Below, piece by piece: positions 44,213 to 51,109 of a stretch of DNA of 53,859 bases. Numbering within the stretch: position 1 is the stretch's first letter; every line of letters starts with the position of its first letter. Under the pieces are notes generated by a model. That model ran no database searches. It had not been told where the DNA came from and saw nothing but the letters and a program-made list of their open reading frames with translations. This DNA comes from Chromobacterium sinusclupearum (GTDB lineage Bacteria > Pseudomonadota > Gammaproteobacteria > Burkholderiales > Chromobacteriaceae): NCBI RefSeq assembly GCF_002902845.1, contig NZ_PPTF01000022.1:32726-86584 (forward strand), given 5' to 3'. Made by a program: the position numbers and the translations under genes.

Positions 44213-46648
44213 ATGTTCAATGAGCGGCTGCGGGAGCCGGAGCGGATTCTGATCATCGACGACTCGCCGAGCAATGCGCGCGTGGTGGCCGAGGCGCTGC
44301 GCGGGCAGGCCGAAGTGCATCATGCTTCGGGTGAGCGGGCGGCGCTCGGCATGGCCAGAAGCCTGAAGCCGGATTTGATCTTGCTGGACATCGCCGTGCC
44401 TGACCGGGATGGCCGCGCCGTTTACCATGCGCTCAAGGCCATGCCGCAATTGCGGGATGTGCCGATCATCTGCATCACGGGCCAAGACGCGGACGACGAG
44501 CAATTGCAAGCCTTGGGCATGGACGGCGCCGACTTCCTGCGCCAGCCTTTGAGCGTGCAGGAGACCCGCGCTCGCATCCAGACGCACTTGACCCTGCAGC
44601 GCAAGGCGCGGCTGCTGGAGAGGGCGGCGCAGGACATGTCCGATATGCGGCGTTATTTTCCGGTGTTCATCGCTTACTGGAACGCCGACTTGCGCAATAT
44701 TTCCTGCAATGACGCGGAAGGCTGCTGGTTTGGGCTGCCGGCGGCGGACATGGCCGGCTTGCACGCGCGCGACGCGCTTGGCGCAGACAATTATCGGGCG
44801 ATGGCAGAACCGCTGCGGCAAGCGCTGGCCGGCAGCGACGCCTTGTTCGAATCGCGTTTTTCACGGCCAGACGGCGAGGCCTGGTATGGCAGAGTCGCCC
44901 TGATCAGCCGCGGAGCGAATGTGCTGATGATGTCGATTTCCGACGTGACCGACGACAAGCGGACCCAGCACGCCTTGTTTGACGAGAGGGAACGCGCTCG
45001 CGTCACGCTCAATGCCTTGGCCGACGCGGTGATCGCCACCGACGACGACGGCCGCGTGACTTTCCTGAATCCCATCGCCGAGAGCCTGACCGGGTGGCAG
45101 TTTGACGACGCGCTGAACCAGCCAGTCGATAAGGTCCTGCTGCTGCGCAACAGCCAGGGGCGAGCCCTGCCCAGCCCGACGCATCTGGCCTTGGCGGAGC
45201 GAAGAACCGTTGGCCTGGCGCTGGACTGCGAGCTGCAGCAGCGAGACGGCGGATTGCTGGCGGTCGTGGGCCGCGCCGCGCCGGTCATGGACCATGCCGG
45301 CAGGCCGGGCGGCGCCGTCGTGGTATTTCATGATGTCAGCGAGGCGCGGGCGATGGCCGTGCGGATGACGCATCTGGCCTATCACGACGCGCTGACCAAT
45401 CTGCCCAACCGCATCCTGCTGCAGGATAGGCTGCTGCAGGCCTTGCAGCAGGCGGAGCAAAGCGGCGAGCGTTTGGGTTTGCTGATGCTGGACCTGGACC
45501 ATTTCCAACTGATCAACGACTCGATGGGGCACGCGGTGGGCGATCAGCTGTTGCAGTTGGTGGCCTTGCGCCTGCAGCAGGGATTGCGGCCTGGCGATAC
45601 GGTCAGCCGCCAGGGGGGCGACGAGTTCATCATTCTGATGCCGGGGCTAGGCACCATAGAGCAGGCCGGCATGCTGTCGGAAAAACTGAGGCGGCTTGTC
45701 GCCGAACCGTTCCGGCTGGGCGAGTCGCGCTACGATCTGTCCGCCAGCGTGGGAATCAGCCTGTATCCCGATGACAGCCGCGATGCGGATGAGCTGTACC
45801 GTCATGCCGACGCCGCGCTGTATCACGCCAAACAGCAGGGGCGCAATCATTGCCGCTTCTTTTCCGGCGAGATAGAGGATGCGTTGTTGACGCGGCAGGC
45901 GTTGGAGCGGCATTTCCGGATGGGCGCGAAGCAAGAGAGCTTTTTGGTCTATTACCAGCCCAAGGTCGACGTGGAAGACCTCAGCACTGTCGGCGTGGAG
46001 GCGCTGATGCGCTGGCGCAAGGAGGATGGCGATATCCTGGCGCCGGCGGAGTTCATTCCGCTGGCGGAAAAGACCGGCCTGATCCTGCCGCTGGGACAGC
46101 TGGTCTTGCGCCAGGCTTGCCTGGACGGCAAGCGTTGGCATGACGCCGGCTGCGATCTGCACGTGGCGGTCAATGTCTCCGCCATGCAGATCGCGGAGGC
46201 GGGTTTTTGCGAGCAATTGCGGGCGACGCTGAAGGAAACCGGCATGGCGCCGGACCGCCTGCAGCTGGAGCTCACGGAAAGCGTGCTGGCGCGGGATGTC
46301 GAGCTGACGATGGCGATGCTGTCCGAACTCAAAAGCCTGGGCGTTTCCATCGCCATCGACGATTTCGGCACCGGTTACTCCAGCCTGTCTTATCTGAAGT
46401 CTTTTCCCATCGATGTGTTGAAGATAGATCAGAGCTTCGTGCGCGACATGCTCAGCGATACCAGCAGCGGGGCGATTGTGGCGGCCATCGTCCGGATGGC
46501 GCAGGCGATGGGCTTGAGCCTGGTGGCGGAGGGGGTGGAGTCGGCCGAACAGGCCCATGCGTTGGCCAGGCAGGGAGTGCGGATCATGCAGGGGTTTTAT
46601 TACGGCAAGCCGATGCCGGTCGAGGAAATGGACCGCCGGCTGAGTTGA
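44213..46648 (+). CDS. Response regulator with PAS, GGDEF and EAL domains
   Basis: An 811-residue cytoplasmic protein that can in principle both make and break cyclic di-GMP. Receiver domain (about 10-130) with LIIDDSPSN, phospho-acceptor Asp59 in LILLDIAVPDRDG and the Lys position replaced in FLRQPLS (Arg-Gln in place of the usual Lys-Pro), a notable change. Two PAS-like segments follow (about 145-260 and 265-390, ADAVIATDDDGRVTFLNPIAESLTGW). The GGDEF motif RQGGDEF is intact with RPGD as inhibitory site. The EAL motif VGVEALMRWR and DDFGTGYSSLSYLK are intact. GGGAGG precedes the ATG at 44213. The net activity cannot be judged from sequence. Confidence 0.92.
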   Translation: MFNERLREPERILIIDDSPSNARVVAEALRGQAEVHHASGERAALGMARSLKPDLILLDIAVPDRDGRAVYHALKAMPQLRDVPIICITGQDADDEQLQALGMDGADFLRQPLSVQETRARIQTHLTLQRKARLLERAAQDMSDMRRYFPVFIAYWNADLRNISCNDAEGCWFGLPAADMAGLHARDALGADNYRAMAEPLRQALAGSDALFESRFSRPDGEAWYGRVALISRGANVLMMSISDVTDDKRTQHALFDERERARVTLNALADAVIATDDDGRVTFLNPIAESLTGWQFDDALNQPVDKVLLLRNSQGRALPSPTHLALAERRTVGLALDCELQQRDGGLLAVVGRAAPVMDHAGRPGGAVVVFHDVSEARAMAVRMTHLAYHDALTNLPNRILLQDRLLQALQQAEQSGERLGLLMLDLDHFQLINDSMGHAVGDQLLQLVALRLQQGLRPGDTVSRQGGDEFIILMPGLGTIEQAGMLSEKLRRLVAEPFRLGESRYDLSASVGISLYPDDSRDADELYRHADAALYHAKQQGRNHCRFFSGEIEDALLTRQALERHFRMGAKQESFLVYYQPKVDVEDLSTVGVEALMRWRKEDGDILAPAEFIPLAEKTGLILPLGQLVLRQACLDGKRWHDAGCDLHVAVNVSAMQIAEAGFCEQLRATLKETGMAPDRLQLELTESVLARDVELTMAMLSELKSLGVSIAIDDFGTGYSSLSYLKSFPIDVLKIDQSFVRDMLSDTSSGAIVAAIVRMAQAMGLSLVAEGVESAEQAHALARQGVRIMQGFYYGKPMPVEEMDRRLS

Positions 46649-46686
46649 CCCCGCCGACGGCCCTTCTTGGCAGCCGCGCCGCCTGC

Positions 46687-48990
46687 TCAGCTTGCAGCCG
46701 AGCGGCGCAGCAGCACCGGCACCGATTTGGACGTCGGCGTGTTGGAGATGTCGGCCACGCTGTCCAGCGGAATCAGCGGATTGGTTTCCGGGAAGTAGGC
46801 GCCCAGGCAGCCGCGCGGGATGTCGTACTCCACCAGCAGGAAGCCATCGGCGCGGCGTTCGATGCCGTCATGCCATACCGTGAAGATATCCACCCGCTCT
46901 CCGGCGGCGAAGCCCAGCCGCGCGATGTCGTCGCGGTGTATCAGCAATACACGGCGTTGGCCGTAGACGCCGCGGTAGCGGTCGTCCAGGGCATAGATGG
47001 TGGTGTTGTACTGGTCGTGCGAGCGGGCGGTCATCAGCACCATCAGCTTGTCGCCATGCAGCGCGCGGGCGCGGGCGATGGGCGTGTCCTTCTCCAGCGC
47101 GTTGACGATGAACTGCGCTTTGCCGCTGGGCGTGAGCCAGCGCCGCTCGCGCGAGGCCGGCGTCAGATGGAAGCCGCCCGGCTGAGCCACGCGGGCATTG
47201 AAGTCCCGGAATGCATCCAGCACCTTGGCGATTTCGTCGCGGATGCGCGCGTAATCGTTTACGTAGGACAGCCAGTCCACTTTGTCGCTGCCCAGCGTGG
47301 CATGCGCCATGCGCGCGGTGATGTCGGTTTCGGACAGCAGCTGTCTGGACGCCGGCGGATTGATGCCGTAGGACAGGTGCACCATGCACATCGAATCTTC
47401 CACCGTCACGCCTTGCGGGCCGGTCTGCTGCAGATCGATCTCGGTGCGGCCCAACGTCGGCAGGATCAGCGCGTCCTGGCCGTGGATCAGGTGGCTGCGG
47501 TTCAGTTTGGTGGAAATCTGCACCGTCAGCGCGCAGTTGCGCAGCGCTTCAAACGTGCGCGGCGTGTCCGGCGTGGCCATGGCGAAGTTGCCGCCCAGGC
47601 CGACGAAGACCTTGACACGGCCGTCCAGCATCGCCTTGATGGTGTCCACTGCGTCCAGGCCGTGTTGGCGCGGCGGCTCGAAGTCGTAAACCTGGGCCAG
47701 CCGATCCAGGAATGCCTGGCTAGGCTTGTCCTCGATGCCCATGGTGCGGTCGCCCTGCACATTGGAGTGGCCGCGCACCGGGCACAGGCCCGCGCCGCGG
47801 CGGCCGATATTGCCGCGCAGCATCATCAGATTGGACAGCATCTGGATGGCGGCCACCGAATCGCGATGCTGGGTCAGGCCCATGCCCCAGGTGCAGATCA
47901 CCGCCTTGCCCTGGACGTAGACGCGGGTCAATGCCTCGATGTCCTGGAAGGGCACGCCGGACGCGGCGATCAGGTCCGGCCAGCTCTCGCCGCGCAGATC
48001 GGCGGCGAAGGCGTCGAAGCCGCTGCAGTGTTCGGCCAGGAAATCCACGTCCAGCACGCGCTCGCCGCCGCTGGCCACGGCCGCGTCATCGAGCTCCAGC
48101 ACCCGCTTGGCCACGCCCTTGATCAGCGCGAAGTCGCCGCCCAGGGTGGGGCGGATGAATAACGAGCTGATCTCGGCCCCGCCGCTCAGCAGGTCCATCG
48201 GATGCTGCGGGCTGGCGAAGCGGTCCAGTCCTTTTTCCTTCAGCGGATTGATCGAGACGATGGTGGCGCCGCGTTTGGCCGCCGCGCGCAGTTCGTTGAG
48301 CATGCGCGGATGGTTGGTGGCCGGATTCTGGCCGAACACCATGATGGTGTCGGCGTGTTCGAAGTCGTCCAGCACCACCGTGGCCTTGCCCACGCCCACC
48401 GTCTGCGGCAGCGCGCGGCTGGACGATTCGTGGCACAGGTTGGAGCAGTCCGGGAAGTTGTTGGTGCCGTACAGGCGCACGAACAGCTGGAACAGGAAGG
48501 CGGTTTCGTTGCTGGTGCGGCCGGAGACATAGAACGAGGCGCGGTTGGGATCGTCCAGCGCCTTCAGATGGCGGGCGATCAGCGCGAAGGCGTCGTCCCA
48601 GCTGATGGGCAGGTAGCGGTCGCTGGCGGCGTCGTAGGCCAGCGGCTCGGTCAGCCTGCCGTGCTGCTCCAGTTTGTAATCGCTCTGTTGCAGCAGTTCC
48701 GTCACGGTATGGCGGGCGAAGAAGTCCGCGCCTATGCGTTTGGAGGTGGCTTCGGCCGCCACCGCCTTGACGCCGTTCTCGCAGAACTCAAACGTGGACG
48801 TGTGCTCGCGGTCCGGCCAGGCGCAGCCGGGGCAGTCGAAGCCGTCCGGCTGGTTTTGATGCAGCAGGGTCTTGTAGCGGCTGCCGGGGACTTTTTCCTT
48901 CAGCAGCGTGATGGTGGTGCTTTTCAGCGAATCCAGGCCGCCGGCCGGCTGCGGGTAGGGCGCGATGCGTGCCTTGCGCTTGTGATCCAT
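46687..48990 (-). CDS. FdhF/YdeP-family molybdopterin oxidoreductase
   Basis: A 767-residue molybdenum-cofactor enzyme of the YdeP branch of formate-dehydrogenase-alpha-like proteins. The N-terminus has DCPGCAWPDREHTSTFEFCENG, a reduced Cys set (C-x2-C then one further Cys) as in this branch. Then come LPISWDDAFALIARHL, FYVSGRTSNETAFLFQLFVR, SNLCHESSSRALPQTVG, MVFGQNPATNHPRML, TWGMGLTQHRDSV and the dinucleotide-binding C-terminal domain with LMVLMTARSHDQYNTTIY. In E. coli YdeP is linked to acid resistance; a true formate dehydrogenase activity is not certain. fdhD and mobA close by would mature its cofactor. It converges with the GGDEF-EAL gene. Confidence 0.9.
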   Translation of the reverse strand: MDHKRKARIAPYPQPAGGLDSLKSTTITLLKEKVPGSRYKTLLHQNQPDGFDCPGCAWPDREHTSTFEFCENGVKAVAAEATSKRIGADFFARHTVTELLQQSDYKLEQHGRLTEPLAYDAASDRYLPISWDDAFALIARHLKALDDPNRASFYVSGRTSNETAFLFQLFVRLYGTNNFPDCSNLCHESSSRALPQTVGVGKATVVLDDFEHADTIMVFGQNPATNHPRMLNELRAAAKRGATIVSINPLKEKGLDRFASPQHPMDLLSGGAEISSLFIRPTLGGDFALIKGVAKRVLELDDAAVASGGERVLDVDFLAEHCSGFDAFAADLRGESWPDLIAASGVPFQDIEALTRVYVQGKAVICTWGMGLTQHRDSVAAIQMLSNLMMLRGNIGRRGAGLCPVRGHSNVQGDRTMGIEDKPSQAFLDRLAQVYDFEPPRQHGLDAVDTIKAMLDGRVKVFVGLGGNFAMATPDTPRTFEALRNCALTVQISTKLNRSHLIHGQDALILPTLGRTEIDLQQTGPQGVTVEDSMCMVHLSYGINPPASRQLLSETDITARMAHATLGSDKVDWLSYVNDYARIRDEIAKVLDAFRDFNARVAQPGGFHLTPASRERRWLTPSGKAQFIVNALEKDTPIARARALHGDKLMVLMTARSHDQYNTTIYALDDRYRGVYGQRRVLLIHRDDIARLGFAAGERVDIFTVWHDGIERRADGFLLVEYDIPRGCLGAYFPETNPLIPLDSVADISNTPTSKSVPVLLRRSAAS

Positions 48991-49180
48991 GGTGGGGGTT
49001 CCAGATGCGGTGTGCGGTAAAACGCGTACCGCCTGGCATGGCTGCGGGCGGCGCGGTGGCTAAGCTTACTAGGATAATTCGTCGTTGCGGGGCGGGGTCA
49101 AGTTTTTATACCTATGACATGGCATGGCTGTGTCGAATCATGCAGCCTGCTGGCTCCGCCGCGCATGCAGGGGGATAATG

Positions 49181-49468
49181 TCAGCCGTGGCCCTCCGCTG
49201 CGAATAGCTGGCGGCACAAGGTTTTTCCGTCTTCGGTCAGGCAGGCCTGGCCATGGCCGGCTTCGTCGATGCGGAGGGCGGCGAGCTCCAGCTGGCTCAG
49301 CAGCGTCAGGCTGCGGCGCAAGGTGCTCATGCGCAGGCCGGATTGCTTGCACAGCCGCGGCAGCGACCAAGGGCCGTCGCTGGCGTGCTCGGCGCGCCAC
49401 AATTGCGCCAGCAGCGCGGCGATGGCCGGGTCCAGTTGTTCTGCCTGCAAAGGGGCGTCGGCGGTCAT
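49181..49468 (-). CDS. Small winged-helix-like protein beside fdhD
   Basis: A 95-residue protein with the layout of a compact winged helix: LDPAIAALLAQLWRAEHA, WSLPRLCKQSGLRMSTLRRSLTLLSQLELAALR (helix, turn, recognition helix) and the wing DEAGHGQACLTEDGKTL. Similar small proteins occur beside fdhD in betaproteobacteria, usually unnamed. It is divergent from fdhD and could regulate the fdhF-fdhD-mobA group; DNA binding is inferred from the pattern only. Confidence 0.7.
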   Translation of the reverse strand: MTADAPLQAEQLDPAIAALLAQLWRAEHASDGPWSLPRLCKQSGLRMSTLRRSLTLLSQLELAALRIDEAGHGQACLTEDGKTLCRQLFAAEGHG

Positions 49469-49551
49469 GGGAATCAGTATTAACGGAAACGACGCGCAGT
49501 CTAGCGTATTCCCGTCGCCAAGGCGCGGGAGGGAGGGGGCGAGTGGAAGGG

Positions 49552-50352
49552 ATGAGCGAGCAGGCCGGGGCCGCCCGGCTGGAGGTAAAGCGTCACCGCG
49601 ATGGCGCGGCGCAGTCCGCTGCGGACTGGGTGGCGGAGGAGGTGCCGGTGGCGCTGGTGTTCAATGGCATCTCGCACGCCGTGATGATGGCGACGCCCTG
49701 CCATCTGGAGCAACTAGCGGTGGGCTTCGCGCTGAGCGAGGGCATTGTGGCGAGGCGGGCGGAAATTTTCGATGTTGAGGCCGAACTGGTCTGCGGCGGC
49801 GCCGAGGTCAGGCTGGAAATCGCCCAGCCGGCTTTCCTGGCCTTGAAGGATCATCGCCGCTCCTTGGCTGGCCGCACCGGCTGCGGCGTGTGCGGCATCG
49901 AGAGCCTGGGCCTGCTCGATCTCTCGCCTGACCGGATCACGCCGCCGTCGCGTCCGCTGGTCGCCGACGCCGCGATCATTGCCCGCGCCGCGTCCGAGCT
50001 GCCGGCGCAGCAGCATCTGAACCAGCTCACCGGCTGCGCGCATGCGGCCGCCTGGTGCGGCTTGGATGGCGAGGTGAGGGCGGTGTTCGAGGACGTGGGC
50101 CGCCATAATGCGCTGGACAAGCTGATAGGCCATCTGGCGCTGCAAGATGCCTCGCCCGGCGATGGTTTCGTCTTCATGTCCAGCCGCGCCAGCTACGAGC
50201 TGGTGCGCAAGGCGGCTAGGGTCAACATTCCGATGCTAGCCACCATCTCCGCGCCCACGGCTCTGGCGGTGGACATCGCGCGCCGCGCCGGCGTGGTGCT
50301 GGCCAGCTTCTGCCGGCAGAACGGTTTCGTCGAGTACACGGCAGACAGATAG
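49552..50352 (+). CDS. fdhD: FdhD, sulfurtransferase for formate dehydrogenase maturation
   Basis: A 266-residue protein that passes sulfur from IscS to the molybdenum cofactor before its insertion into formate dehydrogenase. The sulfur-carrying Cys pair is Cys111 and Cys114 in RTGCGVCGIESLG. Other hallmarks are EEVPVALVFNGISHAVMMATP, HLEQLAVGFALSEGIV, GCAHAAAWCGLDGEVRAVFEDVGRHNALDKLIGH and FMSSRASYELVRKAARVNIPMLATISAPTALAV. The ATG at 49552 has GGAAGG close ahead. Its TAG stop codon is the first part of a truncated copy of the MITE-like repeat. Confidence 0.95.
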   Translation: MSEQAGAARLEVKRHRDGAAQSAADWVAEEVPVALVFNGISHAVMMATPCHLEQLAVGFALSEGIVARRAEIFDVEAELVCGGAEVRLEIAQPAFLALKDHRRSLAGRTGCGVCGIESLGLLDLSPDRITPPSRPLVADAAIIARAASELPAQQHLNQLTGCAHAAAWCGLDGEVRAVFEDVGRHNALDKLIGHLALQDASPGDGFVFMSSRASYELVRKAARVNIPMLATISAPTALAVDIARRAGVVLASFCRQNGFVEYTADR

Positions 50353-50420
50353 GGGCGTTGACCTTGTTTGCTGGGTGGGTCGCGTTGGCGCCGGCTTTGG
50401 CCGGATGCCAGGCGCGCCGC
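50350..50420. repeat. MITE-like element, family A partial copy 2
   Basis: From the fdhD stop codon the sequence TAGGGGCGTTGACCTTGTTT and following GGGTGGGTCGCGTTGGCGCC, CTTTGGCCGGATGCCAGGCG tracks the left arm of the element at 24337-24410 with scattered changes. No matching right arm is present before mobA, so this is half an element or a decayed one. It fills the gap between the convergent fdhD and mobA genes. Confidence 0.6.
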
Positions 50421-50437
50421 CCGGCCTCATTTTCCAT

Positions 50438-51034
50438 TCAGCGCTTTTGCAGCGCGGCCAAATCTTCTGGGGTGTTGAGATTGCGGAACGCCTGCGGCGC
50501 GTCGTCGAAATCCACTGCCAGCGCGCCGGCTTGCGCCTGCCACTCGCGCACCCTGCGGCCACCGCCGCGCAGATAGTCGCGCAGCGACGGCAATAGCGTG
50601 ATCGATAGCGCCATGCACACCGGATGCGCTTGCCCCGCGCTGCGCGCCACCGCCAGCTGGCTACGGCCATCGCGCAGCGACGCCAGCAGCCGCGCGGCCA
50701 GGTTTTCCGGCAGCAAAGGCAGGTCGCATGGCGCGGTGAGCAGCCAGGGCGTGGCGCAGGCCGCGAGCCCGGCCTCCAGCCCGGCCAGCGGGCCGCAGTT
50801 GGCGAACTCCGCCGCGTCCGTCACCACCTGGCCCAGCGCGGCGTAACGTTCCAGATTGCGGTTGGCGCTGATCAGCAGCGCGTCGGCCTGCGGCCGCAGC
50901 CGCGCGGCGACCCGCTCCGCCAGCGCGACGCCATCGAGCTCCACCCATCCCTTGTCCACGCCGCCCATGCGCGAGCCTTGGCCGCCAGCCAAGAGCAGGG
51001 CGGTGACGCCTTCATTTTCCAAGCGGGTAGACAT
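50438..51034 (-). CDS. mobA: Molybdenum cofactor guanylyltransferase
   Basis: A 198-residue nucleotidyltransferase that joins GMP to molybdopterin, giving the dinucleotide cofactor used by DMSO-reductase-type enzymes such as the one at 46687-48990. The GTP-binding start ALLLAGGQGSRMGGVDKGWVELDG is diagnostic; LLISANRNLERYAALG, GPLAGLEAGLAA, LLTAPCDLPLLPENL and the C-terminal FRNLNTPEDLAAL follow in order. The ATG at 51034 lies 27 bp from the T-run of the terminator of the upstream RND gene. It converges on fdhD. Confidence 0.95.
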   Translation of the reverse strand: MSTRLENEGVTALLLAGGQGSRMGGVDKGWVELDGVALAERVAARLRPQADALLISANRNLERYAALGQVVTDAAEFANCGPLAGLEAGLAACATPWLLTAPCDLPLLPENLAARLLASLRDGRSQLAVARSAGQAHPVCMALSITLLPSLRDYLRGGGRRVREWQAQAGALAVDFDDAPQAFRNLNTPEDLAALQKR

Positions 51035-51052
51035 TGTTATTTCCTGTTTGGA

Positions 51053-51084
51053 TAAACAAAACAGGCGGCCGGAGGGCCGCCTGT
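51053..51084 (-). terminator. Rho-independent terminator after the RND pump gene
   Basis: On the minus strand ACAGGCGGCC, a 4-nt loop and GGCCGCCTGT form a perfect 10-bp stem, followed by TTTGTTTATCC. It lies 26 bp past the RND stop codon and just before mobA. Confidence 0.88.
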
Positions 51085-51109
51085 CGAATCATAACGCAGC
51101 AAGCGCCGC

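Noticed and set aside
44031..44252. 73-codon frame ahead of the GGDEF-EAL gene
   Set aside because: The ribosome-binding site is too close to the ATG and the frame overlaps the real start of the downstream gene; a shorter frame at 44036 is only a weak alternative.
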